A stretch of 64,000 nucleotides of DNA, taken from NCBI RefSeq assembly GCF_027579695.1, contig NC_083571.1:72301279-72365278 (forward strand), in the 5' to 3' direction. Source of the DNA: Neoarius graeffei. Taxonomy: Eukaryota > Chordata > Actinopteri > Siluriformes > Ariidae. Positions 33,380 through 44,439 of this stretch are shown here, one piece after another. The position numbers and the translations under genes were made by a program. The notes beneath the pieces were generated by a model, which had not been told where the DNA came from, did not search any database, and saw only the letters and a program-made list of their open reading frames with translations. Each line of letters begins with the position of its first letter. Position 1 is the first letter of the stretch.

Positions 33380-34181
33380 TATTCTCTACATTGTAGAACA
33401 ATACTGAAGACATCAAAACTATGAACCATATCTGGACCATATCTGAAATTATGTGGTAAACAAAAAAATACTGTTAAAAATATATGTTTGATATTGTAGA
33501 TTCTTCAAAGTATCCAGTGTTTATCTTGATGATGCTTTGCACACTACTGGCATTATCTTAAACATCTTCATGAGGCAGTCACCTGGAATGCTTTTCAATT
33601 AACAGCTATGCCTCGTCAAAAGGAAATGAATGGAATTTCTTGCCTTCTTAATATGTTTGAGATCAAATATTAAATAATTAGAGTTGAGCCAGATACTCGG
33701 CTGAAACGAGTATCCGGTATGGATAAAGCACTTTTGCCGAGTACGAGTATTATACGAGTAATACGAGTCAATATCTGTGCTCGGCCTGAATGAAAATCCT
33801 CACACAGCGTCACAGCGCCCCTCCCCTACACACACCGCTCTGCTCACTCACACAGAGAACAGCTCTCTGTCTCTCCCTCAGTCACTCAGGTTCGCGGGTC
33901 TTTTCCGTTAACGTTTCAGGTTTCTTCAGCTTCAAGTTTGTTTTTATTTCAGTTTGTACTTATAACCAGTAGAGTTCTGGTAAACGTGGGTTTATTCAGA
34001 CGTGGTGCTTGGTAGAAAGCGACTTGCGTTGCGTCTCTGCCTGTCGGAGATTTTTTTTTCTTTTTTTAACCGTCGGTTAAAAACAGGTTTTTTTTTACTT
34101 CACGTATTGAGTGTCTGAAACTTTCTTGCTGTAATTCATGTAAAAATAAAGGTAGTAGTGGTATAAGTATTACAAATTAAG

Positions 34182-34226
<45 letters not shown>

Positions 34227-34353
34227 CTCTGCCGGTCGTCGGAATTTTTTTTTTTAAACCGTCAGTTGGCTCTAACCAGTTTTATTTTACTTCACGCACT
34301 GAGTGTCTGACACTTTCTAGGTAGTAGTGGTATAAATAATATTACAAATTAAG

Positions 34354-34405
<52 letters not shown>

Positions 34406-35030
34406 GGTGTGGAAATAAAAAAAATTAAAAAGAACAACAAAAAAAAAATCACACTGATCATAAAAAAAATTAAAAGTTAAAAAAAGAAAGTTGAGTATGA
34501 AAACTCTTGTTCATTACATTTCATTTCATAATTGCAACTGCATGTGTTGTATTCATTGTTGCAAAACTTGTTCTGTAAATTTCGCTTGCTATCGTGATCA
34601 AAACCATTGATCTGAAGCTCAATGCTGATGCTGTCCTGTAAATAGTTTTCTAATCAGCAATAAATATAACAATTTCTGATCAACCCATATCAATTGCATG
34701 CTTAAAATAACATACTGGTTAAAGCCCCGCCCGTTTCAAGACAACCAGACCCACTTCCGGGTTAAATCCCGCCCACTTGCGGGTTAGGCACCGCCCACTC
34801 CGAGTACGGATACAGATAATGCTGTACTCGCTCATCCCTATAAATAATAAAAATACAGTGAATAGCCATATTCCACAACTATAGTAATCCATATTATGTC
34901 AAGAACTGCTCAACTAACTAAAGAGAAACGACATCCATCATTACATGAAGACAGGACTTTTAATTAATAAAAATAAAGAAAAAAAACCCACTGAATTAGG
35001 TGTGTCTAAACTTTTGACTGTTACTGTATA
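33190..35030. mobile_element. Non-autonomous Tc1-like element, split by a hAT
   Basis: Left end acagtaccagccaaaagttt and right end aacttttgactgttactgta are inverted Tc1-type termini. The interior has no transposase frame. A hAT element at 33679-34840 interrupts it. Confidence 0.65.
33679..34840. mobile_element. hAT element with 8-bp duplication taaataat
   Basis: Flanked by taaataat (33671-33678 and 34841-34848). Ends TAGAGTTGAGCCAG / GCGAGTGAGCATCCCTA-type, with the inverted GAGTACGG motif near both ends. Two (CA)n tracts at about 34183-34222 and 34356-34403. No transposase. Confidence 0.8.
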
Positions 35031-37016
35031 TTCAATAGGGTTGAGGTCAGGACTTGTTTGAAGCTTAATGTTATCCTGCTTTATCCATTATCTAGCTTTA
35101 ATGTGTGCTTGAGGTCATTGTCCTGTTGTAACACCCAATTGCGTCCAAGCTTGCTGAAGAATTCTGAGGTAGTCCTCCTCCATTATTCCATCCACTTTGT
35201 GCAATGCATGAGTAAAACAGCCCTAGAGCATGGTGCTACCACCACCATGCTTAACAGTTGGTACATTGTTCTTAGGGTTGCCTGCCTTCAGTGTTGGGCA
35301 CGCTACTTTCAAAAAGTAATTAGTTATAGTTACTAGTTACTTTTCCCAAAAAGTAACTGAGTTAGTAACGAAGTTACTTCGTCATAAAAGTAACTAATTA
35401 CCAGGGAAAGTAATTATTCCGTTACATTTTGTGTCACCCCCCCCCCCAAAAAAAAAATCACATTCAATTAGTGTAATCATAATAAAAGTGAATGTTAAAT
35501 GTGTTTAATGACTGAAATGGACACTTAACAGAACCAATTAGTAACGTTATCTACACTATATTAATATTTTTGTGGGACAATGTGAGATAAGACATCTATC
35601 AAATTTAATATATTTTTGTAGTTATTAAAATTATGTTACTAATTACTGGTCACTGACGAGGACAAATGCTTTGTTCCTCGACATAATGTGCATTGCACTT
35701 AGACATTTTTGCCTTTTATTTCAAGTAATGAAAAGTAATGGCTGTATTTCCAATGTGAAAGCGCAGTGCTGGGCTGACCATGTGTTGTATTCATTGTTGC
35801 AAAACTTGTTCTGTAAATTTCGCTTGCTATCGTGATCAAAACCATTGATCTGAAGCTCAATGCTGATGCTGTCCTGTAAATAGTTTTCTAATCAGCAATA
35901 AATATAACAATTTCTGATCAACCCATATCAATTGCATGCTTAAAATAACATACTGGTTAAAGCCCCGCCCGTTTCAAGACAACCAGACCCACTTCCGGGT
36001 TAAATCCCGCCCACTTGCGGGTTAGGCACCGCCCACTCCGAGTACGGATACAGATAATGCTGTACTCGCTCATCCCTATAAATAATAAAAATACAGTGAA
36101 TAGCCATATTCCACAACTATAGTAATCCATATTATGTCAAGAACTGCTCAACTAACTAAAGAGAAACGACATCCATCATTACATGAAGACAGGACTTTTA
36201 ATTAATAAAAATAAAGAAAAAAAACCCACTGAATTAGGTGTGTCTAAACTTTTGACTGTTACTGTATATTCAATAGGGTTGAGGTCAGGACTTGTTTGAA
36301 GCTTAATGTTATCCTGCTTTATCCATTATCTAGCTTTAATGTGTGCTTGAGGTCATTGTCCTGTTGTAACACCCAATTGCGTCCAAGCTTGCTGAAGAAT
36401 TCTGAGGTAGTCCTCCTCCATTATTCCATCCACTTTGTGCAATGCATGAGTAAAACAGCCCTAGAGCATGGTGCTACCACCACCATGCTTAACAGTTGGT
36501 ACATTGTTCTTAGGGTTGCCTGCCTTCAGTGTTGGGCACGCTACTTTCAAAAAGTAATTAGTTATAGTTACTAGTTACTTTTCCCAAAAAGTAACTGAGT
36601 TAGTAACGAAGTTACTTCGTCATAAAAGTAACTAATTACCAGGGAAAGTAATTATTCCGTTACATTTTGTGTCACCCCCCCCCCCAAAAAAAAAATCACA
36701 TTCAATTAGTGTAATCATAATAAAAGTGAATGTTAAATGTGTTTAATGACTGAAATGGACACTTAACAGAACCAATTAGTAACGTTATCTACACTATATT
36801 AATATTTTTGTGGGACAATGTGAGATAAGACATCTATCAAATTTAATATATTTTTGTAGTTATTAAAATTATGTTACTAATTACTGGTCACTGACGAGGA
36901 CAAATGCTTTGTTCCTCGACATAATGTGCATTGCACTTAGACATTTTTGCCTTTTATTTCAAGTAATGAAAAGTAATGGCTGTATTTCCAATGTGAAAGC
37001 GCAGTGCTGGGCTGAC
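34541..37016. repeat. Perfect 1238-bp direct tandem duplication
   Basis: 34541-35778 and 35779-37016 appear identical, including an 11-C and 10-A homopolymer run and a shared 92-codon frame. The unit spans the right part of a hAT, the Tc1-like end, a Tc1 transposase relic and the left part of another hAT, with no relation to element boundaries. Confidence 0.95.
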
Positions 37017-37740
37017 CGCTCACCATCGCTGTCTTCCGATTGAAAGTGTGCGCAGTAGTGCAGTAGGCGAAGCCTACCTACGTATGCTGTCCAAATCTAC
37101 TCTGATTGGCTTACTATGCCATTGTCTCGCATCTCCCTGCCCCACACTAAAGCAGAGGAAAGAAAGACTGAACAAGCAGCGTGCTAGATAAGAACAGCTT
37201 TAATAAAGTAACGCATAGTATTTTATTGTAAGTAACGGGAACGGCGTTATAACGATGTAAAAAGTAATTAGTTAGATTACTCGTTACTAAAAAAAGTAAC
37301 GCCGTTAGTAATGCCATTTATTTCTAACACCGTTATTCCCATCACTGCCTGCCTTACCTTTACTCCTCCAAGCGTACCTTTTGATGTTTGTGGTCAAATA
37401 ACTCAATCTTTGTCTCATCTGATCATAAAACTTTCCTCAAGAAAGCTTTTTTTTTTGTCCATGTGGTCAGCTACAAACTTTAGTCTATCTTGAAGGTATC
37501 AATTTTGGAGCAGAGGCTTCAGTCTAGGGTGGCACCTTATCAGTTCGTTACAATGTGAGTCTTGCTTAACTGTAGTCAGTGTTCCAGCAGCTTCCAGTTC
37601 ATGGCAGGTCTGTGCCTTGGTGGTTCCTGGGTTGTTTCTGATCACCCAAACCAATTTCTGCTCAGCTGAAAAGGACAGTTTGGGTCTTTTTCCAGACCTT
37701 GACAAAGTGGCTTCACTTCCCAGTAACATGTACTAATGTA
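35040..37740 (-). pseudogene. Tc1-like transposase relic split by a hAT
   Basis: On the minus strand, QTSPDLNPIE near 35050 (repeated at 36288 by the duplication) is the third catalytic region of a Tc1 DDE transposase. The part beyond 37348 (37499-37729) is an N-terminal stretch. Numerous stops and frameshifts are present. The hAT at 36527-37347 interrupts it. Confidence 0.65.
36527..37347. mobile_element. hAT element (821 bp), duplicated left part
   Basis: Flanked by cctgcctt (36519-36526 and 37348-37355). Ends CAGTGTTGGGCACG / ATTCCCATCACTG. Its first 490 bp also occur at 35289-35778 because of the 1238-bp duplication. No coding content. Confidence 0.85.
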
Positions 37741-38225
37741 CAGTTGTTTGAACTGATGTTGGAATCTGCAGTTGTTTAGTAAACGGCTCCATGAGACATT
37801 CCTGGGTGTGTAAATCAATAATGCTCTTTCTCAGATTTACACTGAGCTCCTTGGACTTCCCCATTGTTCTGTGTGTTGGTCAATCCAGTGAGTGTCAATT
37901 AAACCTTTTTTATGTTGTGCACAGAGAAGCTACCAGCTGCAGTCAATCATCATCACTAACAAGAAGTTAAGAGGCCTTGGTCTTGGAGAGTTAAAGACAT
38001 TTTGGAGCATTCAGCACCATTGAATTAATAATGTTAATAATTAATAATGTATGTTGTACAATCATTCTGCCACAGAAAAAGAACAGTTCCCAATATTGCC
38101 ATGACATTCATGTCCATGATGAGTGTATGTAAATGTCTGACCGCAACTGTAAATACTTTGTGTTCAAAACAATTTTCTTTTGTATTATAAAAATAGTTAA
38201 TCATGTACACTGCGTGTGAATACAG

Positions 38226-38511
38226 TACCAGTCAAAAGTTGACGCACCTTCTAATTCAATGTTTTTCTTTATCTATTAAAAGACATTTCATATACAGTAT
38301 TTAAGAATCATTTCATGATTTTGAAGAATCTAAAATCTGAAACATATTTTTTAAACACTTTTTTGCTTGCCACATAATTCCATATATGTTCCAGATGTTA
38401 CTTCATAGTTTTGATGTCTTCAGTATTGTTCTATAATGTAGAGAATAATCACAATACAGAAAAACCTGTAAATGAGTAGAGTAGGGGTGTACAAACTTTT
38501 GACTGGTAGTG
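38226..38511. mobile_element. Short Tc1-type MITE
   Basis: About 290 bp with inverted ends cagtaccagtcaaaagtt / aacttttgactggtagtg, flanked by TA on both sides. No coding capacity. Confidence 0.7.
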
Positions 38512-38669
38512 TATAATGTTTTTAAGCATAATACCTCAATGAATATTAAACATCTTAATATTTAAATTGTCAATAAGAGCCTGATACATTTTTATATTTT
38601 TCAGGCTTGTGATTCTAATGATTGTGGGGAGTCTGGTGATTCTTGGGAGAAAGTAAAGTAATGACTCAC

Positions 38670-38715
38670 CTGAATCCGCAGGTAGCAGAGGTAGAGTGTT
38701 CTCAGTCCAGTGGCA
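38670..38715 (-). other. Putative non-coding first exon of the SEA gene
   Basis: On the minus strand, exon-like sequence ends at a consensus donor (GATTCAG|GTGAGT, donor at 38669-38664). About 30 bp upstream of the putative start is the TATA-like box at 38743-38752. Splicing to the acceptor at 32725 would give a 5.9-kb intron. The region is partly copied at 43764-43826. Inferred from signals only. Confidence 0.4.
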
Positions 38716-38742
38716 AAGTGTAACATATGGAGCAGGAAAATG

Positions 38743-38752
38743 GGATATTTAA
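38743..38752 (-). promoter_or_regulatory. TATA-like box upstream of the putative first exon
   Basis: TTAAATATCC on the minus strand, conserved exactly in the second copy at about 43810-43819. Confidence 0.4.
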
Positions 38753-38789
38753 CCAGAGGGTGTAACAAGGCGTTTACTGTCATGATGCT

Positions 38790-40030
38790 AAACCCGTGAT
38801 GTCAAAAGGGCCTGGGAGCCAATCACAGCTTGGCTGACAACCTGAAAAACAACATTATTAACAAATGATGTTTCCTGCCTTTTATTTATTTATTTATTTA
38901 AACAAGATAAGGAAAAGGTGAGAATAAAATTTATAATGTGATGATAAATTAGATAATGTTAATGCTCTCAGAGGATCTTCGATTCTGTGGTTCACACTAT
39001 ATACTGAGACCACACCCTAGTGTCACCTTTCTTTAGGCAAAGTTAACAAACAAGCCTGAAAGCAAATAAAGGGGAAAAATTATGTGTATTGCATGCATAT
39101 GAAAATATAGGTGATGGAACCTTGCATGCTTACATTATGAAGTATTTTTGGTATTTGCTGAGATAGCAAACCAGCACAAATGAGTAAAAAGTAAAATGGC
39201 TGCTCAAAGGCTGTATTGGTCACAGGGTGATACCACATTCATACACTGCTTCAAGAATGTGGCAAATTCAGGTGAACTGAATGCTATATTCGGTAATAAA
39301 TGTCACTGGGTTACCGACCAGATGAAGATGGAGTTGAGGAATGAGTTTACCAGTCACAAATCACATAACTGAAGGTTTGAATATGACTTTTCACTATTTC
39401 CTGAAATCCTTTGTCAGTGTGAATATGCATCAGTATCTGTAAATAGCAGGCTCAACCAGACCTACAACATCCATTTCTAGTTTCTCACATTGTACAGAAG
39501 GCAGGGGAATGGGTTAAAGAGAGGCAGCAGAGGGTGTGGCACATTTGTCAGATGATGTAAATCTGTGACCCCATAATTAATTTCTCCACTTTTTGACTAC
39601 CCCAATGTGGGGCAGTCAAAAAGGCCTCTTTTTTCTGAAGTGAAATATTTGTATTACAGTAAATGTGTACTATTGCAGTAATAAGTAGTATTATATATCA
39701 GTAAATATGACAAAAACAAATCTGTGATTTTGGAATATGATAAATTACATAGTTCCTGACATGTAGCTTTTATTCTCGAATCATTTGCCAGGAGTTTCTT
39801 GCCAGTGTTGGTGTATAAACTATGTCCTTATTTCTGTTTTTCATCAATAATATTACATTTAACACTCATCATAGCAGACAGACAGCTCGTTCAGTGTTGA
39901 GTGCAGGATGTTTTGTCATTGTTCCTTCGCTGTTAGTGATAGCTTTATTTGTGATGTGTATATTATTCATTTCTCGAATGAAGACCGGCATTAGAGCCCT
40001 CACAGCAGGCCGAATGGGTGATGACTCATA
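38790..40030. other. Intergenic, no recognised gene
   Basis: A (TTTA)n tract lies at 38880-38899. The 69-codon frame at 39822-40031 has a hydrophobic stretch but no splice or family support. Confidence 0.45.
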
Positions 40031-40039
40031 ATTGCAGAG

Positions 40040-40190
40040 CCAAAGCTACCGTTGAGGCTCACCCATAGGAGCATCACTCCTCTCCGTTTCACAGGTTTGC
40101 TGTCCTCAGTGATGCATCCACTAAGAAACCTGAAAGGGCTCGGGTTATAGGGGATTCGATCTTAAAGCACTCACGTAGAGTCAGAAATTA
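40040..40190 (+). pseudogene. LINE ORF1 relic with esterase-type GDS motif
   Basis: The frame encodes HRFAVLSDAS, KKPERARVIGDSIL and KHSRRV. The VIGDSIL motif is that of the SGNH-hydrolase-like ORF1 domain found in several fish LINEs. It is a short fragment ending abruptly at about 40190. Confidence 0.55.
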
Positions 40191-40819
40191 GCTCGACTTT
40201 TAGGAGAATCAGCCACTTCAGTTTGGTGTGTACCAGGAGCCAGGGTGCTGCATATAACTGTCAGTAACAGCGCTGAAAGCGCAGGTTCAGGTGGACTAAC
40301 AATACCCAAGCACCACAGCACCCCTCTTCCTGGGGATACTAGACACACCTGTTTCCTGATCACCTACTCACCTGTATAAGACTCAGACAAACAAACAGAC
40401 AATGCGAAGTATCGCTCAGTGTTCCAACCTGACCTTACTGAGCCTTATTCTCTTGTTTACATATTTCCATGACTCTGACCTTATCGCTTCATTTATTCCC
40501 GACCTTGATTCAGTTTAGTCTCCATTACACTGTTTGAACATCGACTGACCTTAGCCTGCCCCTGACTATGCTTCCTGGATTACGACTTGGACTTGGTTAC
40601 CAGTTTGTGATGCCCCCTCTCTCCCCTGTGCCTGCATCCCGTAAGTGCCTGCAATCTGACAGGATACTTTGCCAATATGAATGCAGCAGAAGAGGTGAAA
40701 CAAACTGCTTTAAACACACAGGGATGCCTGTTGGGAGAACACCAGCAAACATTAAGTGTACTTAGCACTCGTATGTCACAATTAATGGCTGTTGTTTCGC
40801 AGGCCCTCCTGACATCAAG

Positions 40820-42149
40820 CAGGGCTCGAAATTCGCGGTGGTCCGGTCACCCGAGGCGACTTAATTTGTCATTTGGTGGGTAATTCCTGTCACTAGCCAG
40901 CCCAGCTGGCTAGTTGAATGAAAATAAATTAAAAAATATATATATATGAAGCGAAGATTCAGACTAGGGCTGTGCGATATATCGAATATACTCGATATAT
41001 CTCCGAAAGTTCTGTGTGAGATACATAAAATTATTATATCGTAACTATCGAGTATTTTATGGTCATCTGCCGACTTGCATTTGTTTCGTGTTTGCTGTGT
41101 TTGTTTAAAACATTTTCCGGTGGTTTTCTCCCTGTCCCTCAGGCAGTAACGTGAGAGGCTGCCTAAGGGTAAAAAAACAATAGCGTCACGCACTCTCCAA
41201 CCAATCCCGGGCGACATCTAGGTGCTGAAAGGAACTTGCGGGAAGATTTTCTAGTTTCAGTTTACAGCATTGATTCAGTTCGTGCAATCACTGGTGTTGC
41301 ATAGGCTACCGTGTAAGCTCTGTGAATTTCAGCAACAAATTAAAAATGGAAGTGCACGAATTGGTTCCTAAAAGAACTAGTAAGGGGTCAGTCATCTGGC
41401 ATTTTTTGGATATCACGAGGAGGACGTGGAACAGCAAATGCCAATTTGTAAAGTGTGCAAAAAAAAAAAACTGTCATCATGAAAGGCAGCAGCACTACAA
41501 ATATGTTCCATCACCTGAAAACTCACCCGGTACAGTATGAAGAGTCTCTTAAACTCCAAACTACTTGCCCACGAGCTAAACCCCCCCCACAAGCTAAACA
41601 AATGACCATAGCGGCCTCGTTCCCCAAAGCCACCCCATATGAGAAAACGAGTCAGAGATGGAGAGCTATAATGGATGCAATCACTAACGTCATTGCCGAA
41701 GACATGATCCCAGTTAGTATAGTGGAAAAACCAGGCTTCCAAAAATTACTAAACACACTCGATCCCAAATATGAGTTGCCTGGTCGCAGACATTTTACAG
41801 AGAAGACAATATTTTGGATGCTATAGTCATGATAGTAAGTATATTTGCTTTCAATACTCATACACCAAGTTGCCAAGTTTTCCGATATATTATTATTTGT
41901 TGATATTATATTATGGTGCTCTGTGTTGTTCTCATTTATGTGTTCAACAACAGTATCAAAATACTCCGGTCTTGAAATAAATGCACATTAGTCATGAACA
42001 ATGGGAACTACTCTCTTTGTGTTATTTTTGACAGAAGTAAAATTCATACGTGAACAAATTTTGGCTAGTTGATTTTCTGTTTGGCTAGTTACTTTGGAAG
42101 GTAACTAGTCCGGCTGGCTGGTGAAAAAATATATGAATTTCGAGCCCTG
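40820..42149 (+). mobile_element. hAT transposon with BED-finger transposase fragment
   Basis: Ends CAGGGCTCGAAATTCGC / GAATTTCGAGCCCTG. It is bounded by tcaag on each side, where only 5 bp match because the right flank is a LINE tail. Contains a second truncated element start near 40970 (gggctgtgcgatatatcga). Confidence 0.7.
41346..41826 (+). pseudogene. hAT transposase N-terminal part, frameshifted
   Basis: Encodes KGSVIWHFLDI, then CQFVKCAKK, and after a frameshift in the A10 run at 41460-41470 continues KGSSTTNMFHHLKTHPVQY, a BED finger (C..C..H..H). It goes on through MTIAASFPKATPYEKTS and VEKPGFQKLLNTLDPKYELP to a stop at 41826. The RNase H-like catalytic domain is missing. Confidence 0.75.
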
Positions 42150-42735
42150 TCAAGTCAAGTCAAGTTTATTTGTATAGCGCTTTTAACAATAACCATTGTC
42201 ACAAAGCAGCTTGACAGAATTTGAACGACTTAAAATATGAGCTAATTTTATCCCTAATCTATCCCCAATGAGCACGCCTGTGGCAACAGTGGCAAAGAAA
42301 AACTCCCTCAGACGACATGAGGAACCTCGAGAGGAACCAGACTCAAAAGGGAATCCATCCCCATCTGGGCAACAACAGACAACATGACTATAACATTAAC
42401 AGTCCTAACATAAAGTCAGCTTCGTTGATGCTATAAACCCCCTACCGACGGAAACCCGAGCGCAAAACCATAGTCCCAAAGTCAGCTGCAGTCCTAAAGT
42501 CAGCAAGTTAGCTGCAGTCCCCAGCCACAAAAGCACCACTGCAAGAGTCCAGAGTGTCCTTCAGGCACGACCCCCAATTGTCCACATGGGGCCGCCCTCT
42601 ACAGGAGCGATGCGATGAGACTCCAACCAGACACAGGGCACCAGAATGGATTAGACATGTCCCACGTCATCAACCAGTGCTGCTTCAATGGTTCTGTGGC
42701 TGGAAAGGTCCTCAGGAGAGGTATCAGAATATAAA
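42150..42735 (-). mobile_element. L2-like LINE 3' end (reverse)
   Basis: Begins with tcaagtcaagtcaagttt and GTATAGCGCTTTTAACAAT and matches 12000-12668 in reverse. It is inserted in the gypsy gag beside the hAT. Confidence 0.65.
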
Positions 42736-43385
42736 TGCTTTCTCCTTCAGTGTTCTCTGTACTTCTCAACACTCACAGGTACCACAGATGAACAGAAGAT
42801 CGCCCAGTTCATAACCCTTCTCATGGGTAAAGTGAAGTGGGCTAGTGCTGTATGGGGGCACAACGGTGAGCACACATTATCCTATGACCATTTTGTTGAA
42901 CTGTTCAAGAGTGTTCGATCATCAACCCGAGGGAGTTGAAGTGGGCAAGTGATTACTCACAATATGGCAAGAAGAGAGGCCGAATTTGCCCTGGAATTCC
43001 GTATGCTCAAGGCAGGGAGCAGATGGAATGAGCCGGCACTCAAGGCCACATTTCATCAGGGTTTGAACCTGATGTCCTCACTGAGCTCACATGTTGGGAC
43101 GAACAATTGTCATTGGACTCCCTGCTTGACCTAGCTATCAAACTTGACCATTTGCTCCACAATTGACACTCCTTAAAACATGCACTAGTCTCTCCACCAG
43201 TTTCACAAGAACCCACTCCAATGGAAATATCCAATACCCGGATGCCCTGATTGGAGAAAGAAAGAAGACGGAAGGAGGGACTCTGTTTCTATTGTGGTGA
43301 ACATGGTCATCTCATAGCTCAATGTCCAGTCCATCTGGCTAGGAGAGCAGGTAATTCCTGACAAGCAACCAGTTCCAACAGCCTG

Positions 43386-43760
43386 GTGAGCCCCGAAATA
43401 TGTTTTATGCAACCTACTCTAAAAATTCAGATATTACTGAAATTTCCAGACTCAACACATGTTCTTTCTGCCCTCATAGACTCTGGGGCTGAGGGTAACT
43501 TCAGTCACAAAGTCATCCAGAACCTCAGCCTGCCCACTGAAAGACTTCCACACCCAGTAAGTCTAAAGGCCATTGATGGCAGACCCATCGGCAAGGGGCT
43601 CGTCACCGACTGCACACAGTCATTATTCAGGTGGGAGCCCTACAGATGGAACGCATCTCTCTATTTGTCATGAATACTGCTTGCCAAGCCATAGTACTAG
43701 GTGTCCCCTGGCTGCAACAACATGACCTACTTATCTCCTGGCAGCATTGCAAAATTTTCT
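43386..43760 (+). pseudogene. Gypsy aspartic protease relic
   Basis: The frame encodes LSALIDSGAEGNF, the D-S-G catalytic motif of retroviral-type protease, followed after a frame change by AIVLGVPWLQQHD, the conserved end of the domain. It ends at the break at 43763. Confidence 0.7.
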
Positions 43761-43763
43761 AAT

Positions 43764-43826
43764 GGTTTCCAGTGGCAAAGTGTAAAATATTGAGCAGATA
43801 AATGGGATATTTAACCAGAGGGTGTA
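43764..43826 (-). promoter_or_regulatory. Second copy of the SEA-gene TATA/first-exon region
   Basis: About 60 bp nearly match 38703-38767 in the same orientation (shared cagtggcaaagtgtaa and gggatatttaaccagagggt). Cut on one side by the gypsy relic and on the other by the chromovirus LTR. Confidence 0.7.
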
Positions 43827-44427
43827 TGTCAGAAATGGTGGGCTGAGGTGAAGTGAGGACCCAAGAGCAGACTCAAGACAGTGTACAAAAAGAAACTTCT
43901 TTAATGAAGTCCAGGGCAAAGGTACAATAGGGCTCAGGCAAAATTGGTGGTCAAAGAACGGGCCAAGAGGTCAAAACACAGAAGAGCAGGCAGGCACGGT
44001 CAGGGACAAAAACAGGACAGAAAAATCTTCACAAAAACCGAAGAAAGCAGGGACAAGGGAAACCCAGGCAGAGGAAGCAAAAAAACACAATCCAAAGGAA
44101 CAAGCAGGTAGAACAGGGGCAAAAACTGGACAGAAAACTAGACCAAAAAAACAAGGAACAATTCAGGCAGGGGGAATCAGGAACACACAATATCAAAGGC
44201 TGTAGCAAGGCGAAGAAAGTCTACACGAGACAGTCAGGCAACTGGAGTAGCTCCAAACAGTTCTTAAGTAGGCCCTGGCTGATGGGAGAGGAGTGGTAAC
44301 AGGTGTGGGAGTGCCGCTTCAGGGAAGATGGCCTCCAGCAGGGCAGGACTGAATTCCTGCCCCGGATCCAGCCTGAAGCCAGCATGGAAGTCCCACAAAC
44401 ATGGATGGACTGGACCGGACTGTGACA
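43827..44427 (-). repeat. 3' LTR of the chromovirus
   Basis: 601 bp, TGTCACAG...TTCTGACA on the minus strand, immediately preceded by the purine tract GAAGGGGGGGTAC. No partner LTR is in the window. Confidence 0.75.
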
Positions 44428-44439
44428 GTACCCCCCCTT

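Larger units (their letters stand above)
40191..43763 (+). mobile_element. Ty3/gypsy 5' fragment (LTR part, gag, protease), multiply interrupted
   Basis: 40191-40658 has the character of a gypsy LTR and leader, ending near TGACA. Gag begins at the ATG at 40677 (MNAAEEVKQTALNTQG). It is interrupted by a hAT (40820-42149) and a LINE tail (42150-42735), resumes with DEQKIAQFITLLMGKVKWAS near 42790, and has a zinc knuckle CFYCGEHGHLIAQC near 43280. Protease follows. The element ends at 43763 after VLGVPWLQQHD. It has several frameshifts and no RT. Confidence 0.75.

Noticed and set aside
35058-36574. Two identical 92-codon frames as duplicated genes
   Set aside because: They fall in antisense of a Tc1 transposase relic and run into a hAT end; they are identical only because of the 1238-bp duplication.
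39822-40031. Small membrane protein gene
   Set aside because: One hydrophobic stretch only; the end of the frame runs into LINE ORF1 sequence, and no splice signals support it.
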